Shown one piece after another: positions 1 to 10,969 of a stretch of DNA of 64,000 nt. Made by a program: the position numbers and the translations under genes. How positions within the stretch are numbered: the stretch's first letter is position 1; the number at the start of each line of letters is the position of its first letter. The notes below the pieces were generated by a model. It was given only the letters and a program-made list of their open reading frames with translations. It did no database searches and was not told the DNA's origin. The stretch is from Dysidea avara (taxonomy: Eukaryota; Porifera; Demospongiae; Dictyoceratida; Dysideidae): positions 620,001-684,000 of the forward strand of contig NC_089272.1 in NCBI RefSeq assembly GCF_963678975.1. The letters run 5' to 3'.

Positions 1-194
1 GTGATTACAAGCAATGAACGTGGATGTTGCCTTCTTGTTGGCAATTTTCATGTATCAGATGGCCATTTTGCAATCATGAGGTAAAGCATGCATTGCTTAT
101 AAAATATACACACCCTGCCTATTGCCCAGTTCATATGTGTATGTATATGCTTATATTGATAAGTAGATCAATAAGTTCATTTTGTACTATACAG

Positions 195-257
195 AATGGA
201 GAGAACTACTACAGTCACACAGTAGTGAGTCTGATGACTATCATCCATCACAATCTG
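195..257 (+). CDS. possible 63-nt linker exon, phase 1-1
   Basis: The segment is bordered by a pyrimidine-rich acceptor ending in ATACAG and by a GTCAGT donor. Read with two leading bases it is open for 20 codons (it contains SSESDDYHPSQS) and leaves one base, the same phase class as the other NLR exons downstream. It is acidic and serine-rich with no recognised domain. It could be a linker near the 5' side of the + strand NLR gene, or a chance splice-like segment. Confidence 0.35.
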
Positions 258-263
258 GTCAGT

Positions 264-761
264 CTATCCTAGTTGTAGTTTACTTATAGTTCCAAGAGTA
301 CATAAAGTGGTTTGTACTTACACTGTACATACTAGACTGTTATAGGTTCGCCATAGTTTTTAATCGTCAGATATATGTCACAGATAAAGGTGTCAATAGG
401 TCATAGAGATCGATTGGTCTTTTACAATGGTTATTTTTTGAATTTCTGATGCTTAGTAACAGTTGCTATGGTTGTCAGGTTAATTTTCAATAGGACGGAT
501 GGCGGGAGTTACTATTCAGTGGACTGGACTGGAACACTGGACTGACATATTTTTGGTTTTTGCATATTTCTATGATTGAACTTATGGAGTCTTACTAGTA
601 AACACCCTTAGGGCACCTGCAGCCCACTTCTAAGCGCTGAATACGAATAGTGGAATATGTAAAAACTGTCTCTTAATGTGAAATTATTACTGTTCGTTTA
701 GCCACTATACTTTCCTTACCCTGGTGTGTAGTAATGCTGCAGGCAGTGCAGGGAATATGAC
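264..761. other. no gene seen
   Basis: AT-rich sequence with only short uncharacteristic ORFs. No domain, repeat copy or RNA gene was recognised. Confidence 0.5.
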
Positions 762-1049
762 AGCAATAGATCAACTTGCCAGTAGACAATATCCTCTGAG
801 ATATCCTTAGAGCAAGCTTTAGGAGCAAGCTAGTCTCACATGGCCAGACCTCTAGTTCAGTGCGGGGGCTTACCAATTAGAGATTTTTCAGCACAGGCCC
901 TTATAATCTTTAATTAATGAGCCCCTGCATTGAAACGGAAATCTGACAGCGATGCTAGCTTGTTCCTCAAGCTTGCTCCTCAAGCTTGCTCCTCAAGCTT
1001 GCTCTAAGAATATCTCGAAGGATATTGTCTACTGGCAAGTTGATTGCTG
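762..1049. repeat. imperfect inverted repeat with short tandem core
   Basis: The left arm (about 762-830) is the reverse complement of about 973-1049, sharing the stretch TTGCCAGTAGACAATATCC. The right arm contains three tandem copies of a unit built on CTCAAGCTTGCTC, so it is longer than the left. It looks like the two ends of a small foldback element. Confidence 0.6.
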
Positions 1050-1141
1050 GTTAACTGAACGTTAATTTGTAAATTCAAATATCCACAACAGTTACAAGTG
1101 ACATCATCGACATGATACAGAAACTACGTAACACACTATAA

Positions 1142-1325
1142 GTGTGTGTGCTTGCGTGTGTGGGTGTGGGTGGGAGTGTGTGGGTGTGGGTGGGTGGTGT
1201 GTATGTTTGGTACGTGTGTGTGGGAGTGTGTGGGTGGGTGGTGTGTATGTTTGGTACGTGTGTGTGGGTGGGTGGGAGTGTGTGGGTGTGTGTGTGTGGG
1301 TGGGCGGTGCGTGTGTGTGTGTGTC
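1142..1325. repeat. GT/GGGTG-rich microsatellite
   Basis: Continuous TGTG and GGGTGGG type sequence that is open in several frames on both strands because it lacks stop-forming triplets. It abuts the left arm of the retrotransposon inverted duplication. No coding meaning. Confidence 0.9.
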
Positions 1326-2229
1326 CAGTCCATGTTATTGTCTCTGATATGGTCATTCTTAATTCAGTGGCAACAAAGTTCGCAGCTCTAGTACCAATCA
1401 AGACAGCCAATGACTCAAGACGAGGTATAGTGAGATTTTCACCTGCTTAGACTTTCCCTTTCCTGTGGGAACAAGTCGTACCCTGGAGAATATAAGGTTA
1501 GTTTGAATATCAATACCGTTAACAGTCCTCAAATAAACTGTTGTAGCATAACAAACCATAGACGCATCACAAAACACTAAATAACTGATATATTCCCCCA
1601 TTCTGATTACCCACAAACCGGGGAATAATTAAATGAGAAATAGGTAGAATTTGGTTTGAAGTGGAACAGAATGAGTGATGTACTGCACATTTCTGGAGTT
1701 GGTAAGGTACCTGGTAACATTATTGTGACAAAGAGAGATGTATTACATATTGTTGCAAGCATCTTTGATCCACTTGGACTTGTCAGCCCAGTTACTTACT
1801 ATGGTAGAGTATTTTTACAAAGGTTGTGGAAGGTAGACATGTCATGGGATGAGCCCTTACCTGAAACCTTGTCAAAGACTGGAATCAAGTTATCAATATA
1901 CTTACCTCTATTGCTCATTTAATTATTCCCCGGTTTGTGGGTAATCAGAATGGGGGAGTATGTCAGTTATTAGTGTTTTGTGATGCGTCTATGGTTTGTT
2001 ATGCTACAACAGTTTATTTGAGGATTGTTAATGGTATTGATATTCAAACTAACCTTATATTCTCCAGGGTACGACTTGTTCCAACAGGAAAGGGAAAGTC
2101 TAAGCAGGTGAAAAAACTCACTATACCTCGTCTTGAGTTATTGGCTGTCTTGATTGGTACTAGAGCTGCGAACTTTTTTGCCACTGAATTAAGAATGACC
2201 ATATCAGAGACGATAATATGGACTGACTC
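1326..2229. repeat. inverted duplication of a BEL/Pao fragment
   Basis: About 1326-1642 is a near-complete reverse complement of about 1909-2229, separated by some 266 bases. Both arms encode the same RNase H-type stretch (LVFCDASMVCYATTVYLR), once on each strand. The GT microsatellite replaces the sequence that would continue the left arm. The arms differ at scattered bases and by small indels, so the duplication is not brand new. Confidence 0.85.
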
Positions 2230-2400
2230 CCAGTGTGTACTGCATTGGTTAAAAACAACAAAACCACTGTCAGTCTTTGTCGAGAACCGACTAAAAGAAA
2301 TCAAATTAAATAGAGAATTCAAGTTTCGCTTTATTGCATCAGGTCATAATCCAGCAGACTTGGCAACTCGTGGATTATCAGTAAGCCTTGTGACTATGGT
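1656..2400 (+). pseudogene. BEL/Pao retrotransposon pol fragment (RT end and RNase H)
   Basis: Two open segments in different frames. The first (1656-1922) reads IFDPLGLVSPVT and LWKVDMSWDEPLP, typical of the junction after the reverse transcriptase in BEL/Pao elements. The second (from about 1937) reads FCDASMVCYATT, IPRLELLAVLIGTRAA, WTDSQCVLHWL and GHNPADLATRG, the Pao-type RNase H-like region. No protease, full RT, integrase or LTRs were found, and a stop and frame change separate the parts. It is an old, truncated copy. The family call is strong from the ordered motifs; the element boundaries are not known. Confidence 0.85.
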
Positions 2401-3270
2401 CAGGCTGGCAAGCAGGCAAGCAGACGAAATTTCAAGGCATGGCTTTTTTTTTTGGATTCAACATCCAGACGCCTGTAACTGTTTTCTTGTTTTTAATGTT
2501 ATAATTGATGCTGAATAGAATAAGACTATTCCGTAAAAGGTGATTTTCTCCACAAATGATACGTATTGCCATGATGGTTTTTAGACGCAACTTTTTAAGA
2601 CACGACTTTTTTTAGACGCGGTTTTTTTAGCGGCACACGTCACTTTAGGGGGAGCCTTACTAAACAGTATGACTGTACTGTTTGATAGTAATGTATTATT
2701 ATGACCATAGACCTATAATACATACGTACATACTTATGTATTTATTTAATGTTAATGTGAATATTTTCTGTAATAGGTGAAACTGAAATGCTTGGAAAAA
2801 GTATGTGTTGAGTGTGTGTTTGTGTTGAGTAAGATGTATGTAGTATAACTAAACAGGTAATTAGATCATGCTTTGATAGCTGCTGTACAAATCGTTGATT
2901 GATTATTTTACTTGTTGTACAAATTGATTATTCTGTTGTTGCTACTTTGTAGGGCTGTAAGAGATAATTATTGCCATATGAAGCTGAAACTTTGCCAGAA
3001 CATGCATTTGGCTAAGTCGATTATAAATATTTAATAAATAGGAATTTGAAAAATGTGCGATTGTGTCGGGTTTTTGCAGATCCAGTCACATATTTCAGGA
3101 TCGGCTACATGGAAACATGCACATATATATATATATTTGTAACTGTGACTAAACCAATTCCCTTGGTTAATTGAATCTCAATATTCATAGTCAACGACTC
3201 ATGTGTTTGTATAAGTGAATAAATGGAGCCTTTTAATGTACTGACTTACGTATTCATATTAACACATGTC
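2401..3270. other. no gene seen
   Basis: AT-rich filler. Around 3060-3095 there is a stretch (GTCGGGTTTTTGCAGA then CAGTCACAT) resembling the terminal repeat of the MITE family at 57.7-58.3 kb, so a solo end may lie here. Otherwise nothing was recognised. Confidence 0.4.
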
Positions 3271-3966
3271 AAACAAGTATAAGGAATTTAAAATTCGATT
3301 AGGGATCACAGAAAAAAGTATTGAAACAAGGGAGGTCTCCTACACCTGAAGATACACTAGTGGACATTTAATCCCTAATTCAGTCGATTGAATTAGGGAT
3401 TAAATGTCCTCTAGTATATCTGTAGGTGTAGGCGACCTCCCTTGTTTCCCTACTTTTTGTTTCTATGATTTTAAGATTCTTAAATTTTCCTTATACTTGT
3501 TTGTTTACTTTTTTGTTATGACTGGTGAACCCATGCGTACCACATCAAAAGAAAGGATGGTGCCAGAGGTAATGTTTTCGACTGAACGCATACCCCAACT
3601 ATGAATTGCTGGGTTGAAACATCAACACTTCGCTTTCAGCTATGTTCAGCCCATTTCACAGCATTACAAATGAAGAACAGTAGGAGAAGTGCCTCTGCAA
3701 TCAATCCAGTCACCATGAAAAATACAGACGATTCCCGTTTACAAATGTAGGCCGGAAGCCATCGAGTGACCGCAAATTGACACCTTGGGCTGTCGACAAA
3801 AAGAAATGGGACACAAAGGAGGACAAAGATAAGTCCACGGTGCGTGCATTGTATATACTGCGGTATGCCAGAAGGCACCTGTCAATGTTGAACAGTGGAA
3901 AAATCAAGCCCATAGCCTTTGCCGTTATTGAGTTATGCTTGTCTGAAGGAACCAGTCATGCAGTCT

Positions 3967-4384
3967 CAGAGCTTATGATAAGAATTCTCTGTTGTCCTGC
4001 CACAATGTCCTGACAAACCAAAATCGGCCGGACAATTGCCAAAATTGACTGGACATGAGATGAATGCCCAACATGTCTACTGTAGCATAGCAAATAAACA
4101 TTATAGTGGTAAGACATCACATGCCTTACTGCAGCTGTTATGTGGTTAAAGTACACCAGTGGGTTGGCAATGGTACATTTATGGTCACTCCCTTGGGTTG
4201 TAAGAATGTATACTATCTCCTGGCAACCAAGTGAATGTTATTGTTGATAGCATGCCAGCTCAGCCCTTAGGCTCCTTCTTTATGCTTTGATGGGACACTG
4301 TGTCCGGACAAATTGCATTATGGTCAGACATCTATGCAATTTGACCGGATTTTGTCCGGTGTCCGGACGTTATCATAAGCTCTG
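3967..4384. mobile_element. hAT-like MITE inside copy A
   Basis: The terminal inverted repeats are a perfect 15 bp, CAGAGCTTATGATAA on the left and its reverse complement on the right. They are flanked by CAGTCT on both sides. Subterminal GTCCGGAC and GACCGGA motifs resemble those of the 11.9-13.8 kb element. CAG-starting ends suggest hAT, but only six bases of target duplication are visible and the site lies in a tandem repeat, so the class is tentative. Confidence 0.6.
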
Positions 4385-4455
4385 CAGTCTGAAGGAACCA
4401 GTCATGCAGTCTGAAGGAACCAGTCATGCAGTCTGAAGGAACCAGTCATGCAGTC
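4385..4455. repeat. 22-bp tandem repeat, three copies
   Basis: Three consecutive copies of a unit starting CAGTCTGAAGGAACCAGTCA follow the nested element directly. A fourth partial copy lies just left of it, so the unit pre-dates or was multiplied by the insertion. Confidence 0.85.
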
Positions 4456-4772
4456 AGTAGAAAATTCCACTAAACAAAAAAAAAAGAGTAAAATTTCGTA
4501 GCAACTTTTTGGAAGTGTTTCAGGCTGTACTGAAGACACTTTTGGGCTTTGTTGTACATAACCTACTGCCAAGACACCATGAAGGTATTGTGAGGCTGGG
4601 TTTAGGGGGATATTTTTGGCTAGCCCAATGATACAGTACTATTGTACTGTATGATTAATGCTATCTTTCATAATTCTAATAGAACATACACCTATTCCCA
4701 ATTGATCAATTTATTAAAGTGGTACAGATAAACAGAAGTACACTATACATTATCATTTTCAACATTTGACAG

Positions 4773-5054
4773 GTAGTGATTGCCCCACTCTCAGACTTCT
4801 GCACCGGTTCAAAAAGGAGATTTCAAAGAATTGGTTTGGTTTAGGAGTAGTGCTGATAGATGACAGTGTTAATGAACTACACATTTTGCAAGAAGATTAC
4901 CCCAAGGATGCTGAGAAGTGCTGTTCCAGTATGTTTCAGCTGTGGCTTCAGAAATCTTATAAGGCAACTTGGAATCAGTTGATTGAAGCCTTGAGAGTTC
5001 CAGGCATTGAAATGTTTGAATTAGCTAACAAGATTGAATCAATGTTATTGATGG
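4773..5054 (+). CDS. Death-fold exon (DD1), phase 1-1
   Basis: A single-exon Death-fold domain, normally used for homotypic protein-protein contacts in apoptotic and innate immune signalling complexes. The exon follows an acceptor ending TTTGACAG and stops at ATGG/GTACGT; its 282 bases are 2+279+1. The product shows the helix pattern of Death domains: NWFGLGVVLIDD, then LHILQEDYP, a cysteine/tryptophan helix MFQLWLQ, then ATWNQLIEALRVPG and ELANKIESML. The ATW..L..AL motif is shared with the Death exons at 15.1, 18.0 and 58.5 kb. There is no local start codon, so an upstream exon is required. The donor runs straight into a GTAC/GTAT microsatellite. It may be an N-terminal effector exon of the + strand NLR gene or a separate Death-only gene. 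Confidence 0.75.
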
Positions 5055-5079
5055 GTACGTACGTACGTACGTACGTATG

Positions 5080-5113
<34 letters not shown>

Positions 5114-5245
5114 TGTATGTATGTATGTATGTATGTATGTATGTATGTATGTATGTATGTATGTATGTATGTATGTATGTATGTATGTATGTATGTATGT
5201 ATGTATGTATGTATGTATGTATGTATGTATGTATGTATGTATTTG
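5055..5245. repeat. GTAC then GTAT tetranucleotide microsatellite
   Basis: A few GTAC repeats become about 40 GTAT repeats. Long open frames on both strands (alternating Tyr-Val-Cys-Met or His-Thr-Tyr-Ile) are artefacts of the period. The repeat begins at the Death exon's 5' splice site. Confidence 0.95.
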
Positions 5246-6885
5246 CATGTGTGGGCATCTGTAATGCTTATTTTGAATGATCAGATTTATTGTAAACTAA
5301 TACTATGAGCCCCCTACAGTTTGATAGTCGATAGTGTACAATGCATGCATATTGTATCTTGTTATGCTAAGTGTAAAAGAAACAGCAAGAGGTGGTAAGT
5401 TTTCACTTTACATGACAAAGTTAACTACATACACTGGTAGCTGTTTACAGGTGACAGCAGCGGTTATCAATGCACCTTCCTTAAATTTGTATTAATTTAT
5501 AGAACTTTGCGTGGGTGAGATCAAAGGAAAAAGTGTACTTTAAATTTTATAAAGTACACTTTAGGGTAAACAGTGCTTTATTCATACAATCAAGAGTTCA
5601 TAGTATAAAGTAGTAATTATAAACTCTTGATATATTAAAGCACAGTTGCCCACATGCCTTAGTGCAGGCTAATAAATAACCCGCCGTGCTCACGCCAGTA
5701 CAACTAATCACCCAAGCCGGTGAAGGCTGATAGCCTCGCCACGCTGAGTGGTCAATAACCCCAGCCAATACGAGTTCTATCACTGGATTGCTTTTATAGA
5801 CATACCTAAATACTTCGATGATGGGTGGGAGAATATAACATTGCTATTACGTTTGTTAATGTAAACAGACAAGTCCTGGAGATATCATGGAAATACTACA
5901 CCATGTGTCACAATAGAATCGATTGTGGGTTTTGACCAAAACCTGCCAAAATACGTGATGAACGTATACTATGCCAAACTAGGGTGAACTATGCATGAGT
6001 TACTTTGTTAAACTAGTTTGTGTGCATTCAGGCTGCTAATAATTCGTGCAACGCGTGTTAATTACGAGTCCTAGTGTATGGTGAAGCTACACAACTAGAA
6101 AGTTCCATAAATCATTTTAAGCATTCGCCTCGTGCTTTATTAGCATCTCGGCCATGCGCCTCATGCTTTATTTTTCATATAGCGCTCGCGGCAATGCTTT
6201 TAACATATACATAAAGTGCACATTTATTCCATTTAGCTATGTGTTGACACAGAGGAGGGTGGACATGCACACATGAGCGCATACATTTGTATTAAAAGTA
6301 TAACCAAGCCTACAGCGAAGTTTAAATAAGCACCATTTGAAAGTGTGCTTCATGTTTAGTATATTTAGCCGGTCTGTCCCACTCTTCCCCGCTATTCCCG
6401 ACACATAAATCACTCTTGAATTTATAGAAGATCACGTGTACAATAAGTTTGTCGGTGGGATCGATGCATTGCACTCTAGAGACACCTTATAAGCTTCTAT
6501 TCAAGCCCAACAATCGTTAAAGAAGGTATTATGATATACAATAAGCCTCCTATATGCTCGCTCCCATGGAATTAAAGAAAGGAAAGCGGACGCCGCTAGC
6601 GTGTCCTCATGGAGAATCAAGCAGGAAATAAGACACCTTCGTACTCATTTTCTTACGTTTGTCACAAGAAGCACAAGATAAATTAGTGTGGCTGTTGTTA
6701 AACAGTTTTAATCACTCCATTTTAGTCTTGGTATTAGAAATATTCAATTAACGGTAATAATTTTCAGTAGCGCTTATATCGTGTCCACCCTCTTCTGGTG
6801 TTGACAGTGCCTACAGACCACGTCATGCCTTTTTTTTTCAAGTATCTGCTATCTGTTTCTACTTCTGATCCCAGCAATATTCCTC
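5246..6885. other. intron-like stretch, no gene seen
   Basis: No domain or exon was recognised. At 5590-5628 the CAAGAGT...ACTCTTG pair resembles the ends of the MITE family at 15.6 and 29.0 kb but is only 39 bp across. A somewhat richer GC patch lies near 5660-5780. Confidence 0.4.
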
Positions 6886-6889
6886 TGTG

Positions 6890-7325
6890 GCGAGTCACGG
6901 AAAATACGGACACTTCCAAATGTAGGGAAGCCATAGTGCTACTGCAAATCAACGCCTTGGGCTGTCAGCAAAAGGAAACATAAAGGAGGATAAAGGTACT
7001 GTAAGTCCATGATGCATGCATTGTACGTACTACGGTATGCCAAAAGGTACCTGTCAGGCTGAAGCAATGTCGAACAGTGACAAAATCAAGCCCATATATA
7101 GCCTCAGGCAGGCAGTAGAAAATTCCACTGAATATATATTTTTAATTGTAGCAATCCATTGGAAGCATTTAGAGTCGTACTGAAGGCACATTTGGGCTTG
7201 GTTTTACCTAACCAATACTGCCAAGGCACCAGGATGGTATTATGAAGATGGTTCTTGGGTAATATTTTGGCAAGAAATACCCAGACCTCCATGATCCCTA
7301 ATATACAGTACTGTACTGTATGATA
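6890..7325 (+). mobile_element. foldback repeat family, copy B (partial)
   Basis: It matches the family body from ATACGGACACTTCC through the GTAAGTCCATGATGC region to the right end ATACAGTACTGTACTGTAT near 7303-7325. The hairpin part is missing. Confidence 0.65.
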
Positions 7326-7427
7326 CAGTGTGCGTACATATAATTATGCCGATTGCCTGCTAACTATACTTCCATCTTCCATTACTGTTACATGTATAAT
7401 ATTAAAATCTTTTTGTATTGTATACAG

Positions 7428-7511
7428 AACCAGTGCAAGCTAAAACTGTTCCAGTTGGCATTTATTGTATGGACACTCGAAGATACAAAAATTCTCCTGT
7501 TACTAATCCAG
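7428..7511 (+). CDS. probable 84-nt linker exon, phase 1-1
   Basis: An acceptor ending GTATACAG, 84 open bases (2+81+1) and a GTTAGT donor. The product contains PVQAKTVPVGIYCMDT and RRYKNSPVTNP, proline-containing and without a known domain. It has the same phase as DD1 upstream and DD2 downstream, so it can join them without changing frame. Confidence 0.5.
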
Positions 7512-7872
7512 GTTAGTATACCTTTTAAACACCACTACTGAATTGCTATGCAATGTACTCACTGTGACGATCAAGAGTATACATGATAATAGAGGAGAGA
7601 GGAGAGTATCTAACTCTCAATGTAATTTGTACAAACACATTGCCCTCAAACCCTCCAATTTCAATCCATAAAATATATTGTAATAAATTAATACCTTTTT
7701 AATGACCAGAAGACTGTTGATATTTGCTAATTGAAGCAGGAGAAGTATTACAACCTCCTTGAAAAGCAGGCCATTTGTCACATTTGTGGCTATGGTTGAT
7801 TACATAAGGTCTGAGTGAAGTATGTTTGGCGAATCTACTGAAGTTAGACACTCTCCCCCCTATTCTATTATT

Positions 7873-9016
7873 ACAAGTACACAGAAAATTTTGGAATTTT
7901 CAACTAGAGTAGGGACCATAGCACATTGATAAAAAGTACTGAAACAAGCTGTAGTAGTGCATGATATTAAATTACAGTAAAACAATAAGAAGTGTTATAT
8001 CCCTACTGTGCATTTCCATTATGGTATCTTGAGCACAGTAGGGATATAACACTTCTTATTGTTTTACTGTAATTTAATATCGTGCACTACTCCAGCTTGT
8101 TTCAGTACTTTTTATCGATGTGCTATGGTCCCTACTCTAGTTGAAAATTCCAAATTTTTCTGTGTACTTGTTTGTTAACTTTTCTTGTAAATAATTATTA
8201 TGAGTGGTGAACCCATGCGTTCCGCATCTGAAATGGCACCGCGTGCCCCAATTATTATCTGAATAGTGAAGTATTCATTACGCTTCATTGTCAGCTTTGT
8301 TCAACCCATTACACAACATTTCGAATCAAGAACTGTTCGAAAAGTACCTCTGAAATCCACGCATACCAAAAGAAATGGTGCCACGCACGCCCCAGTTATA
8401 TCAATTATCGTCTGAAAAGTGAAGTATCCATTACGCTTCGTTGTCGGCTATGTTCAACCCGTTACACAGCAGTACGAATCAAGAACTGTTTGAAAAGTAC
8501 CTCTGCTTTCAAAATAGCCACTATGACAAATACGGACGATTTCCATTCTTGTTTCTGTTACGAAGGAAAGCCATCACGTGCTAATGCCAAATTGACACTT
8601 TTCGCTGTCAGCAAAGATGAATGGGACACAAAGGAGGACACTGTGGTAAGTCCATGAAGAATGCAATGTACGTACTATGGTATGCCTAAAGGCACCTGTC
8701 GGGCCAAAGCGACGTCGAACAGTGAAAAAATCAAGCCCGTAGCCTTAGCTGTTATTGAGTTACGTTTGTCTGAAGGCATCAGTCAGTTACTCAGTCAGTA
8801 GAAAATTCCGTTAAATAATTAAATAAAAAATTCCATAGCAACTAGATGAAAATGTTTCGGGTCGATCTGAAAACTTGTTTGGGCTTAGTTTTACCTAACC
8901 AATACTGCCTCATCGTCGTCAGAGAAAATTGAGGCTGGTTTTTGGGTGATCTTATCCCATGGGCCACGCCTACTCCTTTGTGGTCCCTACTATACACTAC
9001 TATCGTAGTGTATGAT
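7873..9016 (+). mobile_element. foldback repeat family, copy C (most complete)
   Basis: The hairpin arms 7873-8011 and 8032-8171 are nearly identical reverse complements with a 20-base loop. The body follows, including two partly repeated segments with ACCCATGCGTTCCGCAT and GTTCAACCCGTTACACAGC. From 8522 there is a 40-codon open stretch from ATG, with EGKPSRANAK and SKDEWDTKED, which runs into a GTAAGT. The right end has ACACTACTATCGTAGTGT near 8994-9011. No transposase was found, so it is non-autonomous. Confidence 0.7.
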
Positions 9017-9049
9017 GTACTCTTGCTGTGATTTACATAACAAGTAAGC

Positions 9050-10270
9050 AAAAATTTTCAACTAGAGTAGGGACCATAGCACATCGATAAAAAGTACTGA
9101 AATAAGCTGGAGTAGTGCACGATATTAAATCACAGTAAAACAACAAGTTATAGTTATATTCCGTTACGAGGGTGATATCATTGTTATTACATGAGTCCGA
9201 GGCGGAGCTGAGGACGAGTGTAATAACAATGATATCATCCGAGTATATGGGATATAACTGTTTTATATCCCAGTGCACGGAAGTTTACGGATAGTAAATT
9301 AAGTTCTGGTTTGAGTTCCTGTCACTGTGCTCAAGATTTCGTCCGGATTGTGTGGAGATTCAACTTCGTAGCTACAAGGGAGACTCTGCATACTGCCTAC
9401 AAACTGTAGCGAAGGGCGTGTTACGAAGGAGCAGTTCCAGGTATGATTCGCCTTCGTCAGAAGTTAGTATGGCATTGTCGCGTGGCGTGCAAGGGGAAAA
9501 AAGACCGTAGTCCGAGATAGAACGATGAAGCTAGAGGTTATCGAAAGAAGTTAGTTCTTCACCATAGTGACTGTTGGGACTGATTGCTGGAGCGAAAATC
9601 GGCACAGACTGTTCTTGACATTTGTTAAACTATCGTAATGGTAATTTGTAGTGTTACTGTATAAAGGATTAACGGCAGGTTTAAGTGCTGTACTGGTGTG
9701 TTTTGTATCAATATTTCCTTATTTGGCTCTTTGTTCCATCGGTAAACAATAGCATTCGCGGTTATTATGATGTCACGAGCAAGACTGAATGGCTCCGCAA
9801 TAGGGTGATAAGTTAGTTATCATATCGTACAGTAGCTGTGCCGCTCTGTCTAGCTGTATGGTAGTTATAACCCAGCGTGGCACTTTGACACTCCCATGCA
9901 CTGGTATTTAAGAAGTGTTATATCCCTATGGTGCCCTTCTTATGGTACCTTGAGCACAGTAGGGATATAACACTTCTTGTTGTTATACTGTGATTTAATA
10001 TCGTGCACTACTCTAGTTTGTTTCAGTACTTTTTATTGATGTGCTACAGTGTATGGTCCCTAGTCTAGTTGAAAATTCCATTTTTTTGTATACTTGTTTG
10101 TTAACTTTTTTTTGTAAATAATTATTATGCCTGGTGAACCCACGCATACCGCATCTGAAATGGTGCCGCACGTCCCAGCTATGTCAATACATACCCCAAC
10201 TATCAATTACTGAAATAGTGAGGTGGTGGCCATTACACTTTGTTAAACCAGATGCGTGCCTGGCTTACTG
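9050..10270 (+). mobile_element. foldback repeat family, copy D (split by an insertion)
   Basis: A left hairpin arm is at 9050-9157, then about 750 bases of unrelated sequence, then the loop and right arm at 9911-10100 and part of the body. Arm motifs (ACTAGAGTAGGGACCAT, GTAGTGCACGATATTAAAT) match copy C. Confidence 0.65.
9158..9910. mobile_element. unclassified insertion splitting copy D
   Basis: It interrupts the hairpin arm of copy D. Its left part holds a strong hairpin: GATATCATTGTTATTACA (9173-9190) pairs with its reverse complement near 9220-9238 around GAGTCCGAGGCGGAGC. The richer GC content differs from the surroundings. The ends were not resolved. Confidence 0.45.
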
Positions 10271-10969
10271 AAATTGTATTCGTAAAAGTGTGTGTGTGGG
10301 TGTACCTATCTATGTTTGACCGTACGCACCCACGTGAGCAAAATCATTACATGATAAAAAGCAGCCAGGATGTAAGAATAGAAAACTAAATTAAGCTTAC
10401 CACACACATAAACTTTGCTCTGCGGTGGTTTCTTCTTGGAGGTCTGAAATACGGGTATGGCGACTCTTCATATACTTCGTGAACTATCTTCCCTTTCTGT
10501 TTTATAGACGTTTAATATCTTTGAAACAACGTTGGAAGTCCTGAGGTTACCTCTTGAGGCTACCAGAGGTAGCGAATCCTTTGAGTTGAAAAGGGGACGT
10601 TACCCATACTTACGCGAACGAAAATGAAGCACAGCCTCAAGGCTTTCTCTACACAAGTTGATTGAGAAAACACAATGGACACACTATAAAACAGTTGAGA
10701 AGATACTTCTTGAACCTTTGCCCCAACCCATATCACACTATTCCTTATACATACGTAGGACTGTAGCTGTGAAGGTGGAATCAGGCTACTCATATTTACG
10801 GCCAATTAGCATACTCTAGATGTCAAAGATGGTGGATTGGACAAGGTACAATACGCATAAATCATGAATACCATACCATATAGATTACCCACATACCAAA
10901 TCCCCTGCCAGCATATACATCTATCTATACAGCCAACACAATTCAACTTGTACAGTTGTAAGATACAGT
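10271..10969. other. no gene seen
   Basis: Unique-looking intronic sequence. An 81-codon - strand open frame at 10560-10805 has no recognisable domain or supporting context. Confidence 0.4.

Larger units (their letters stand above)
3271..4655 (+). mobile_element. foldback repeat family, copy A (with a nested insertion)
   Basis: The left end is a long hairpin: about 3271-3382 pairs with about 3389-3502 around GATTAGGGAT / ATCCCTAATT. It is followed by the family body, with GGTGAACCCATGCG near 3525 and the peptide-like segment KKKWDTKEDKDKS near 3800. The right end near 4630-4655 has the palindromic ACAGTACTATTGTACTGT. A CAGAG-ended element is inserted at 3967-4384. Related copies are at 6.9, 7.9, 9.1-10.3, 20.1, 21.3 and 60.6-61.5 kb. 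Confidence 0.7.

Noticed and set aside
1..80. Possible exon end at the left window edge (ATGAG/GTAAAG)
   Set aside because: The only open frame ends in a different phase from the NLR exons and shows no domain.
1075..1450. Four overlapping ORFs rich in His-Thr or Val-Cys-Gly on both strands
   Set aside because: They run through a GT-rich microsatellite and exist only because the repeat lacks stop codons.
5025..5308. ORFs of repeated Tyr-Ile-His-Thr and Met-Tyr-Val-Cys
   Set aside because: Translation of the GTAT microsatellite; only the + strand part before 5055 (DD1) is taken as coding.
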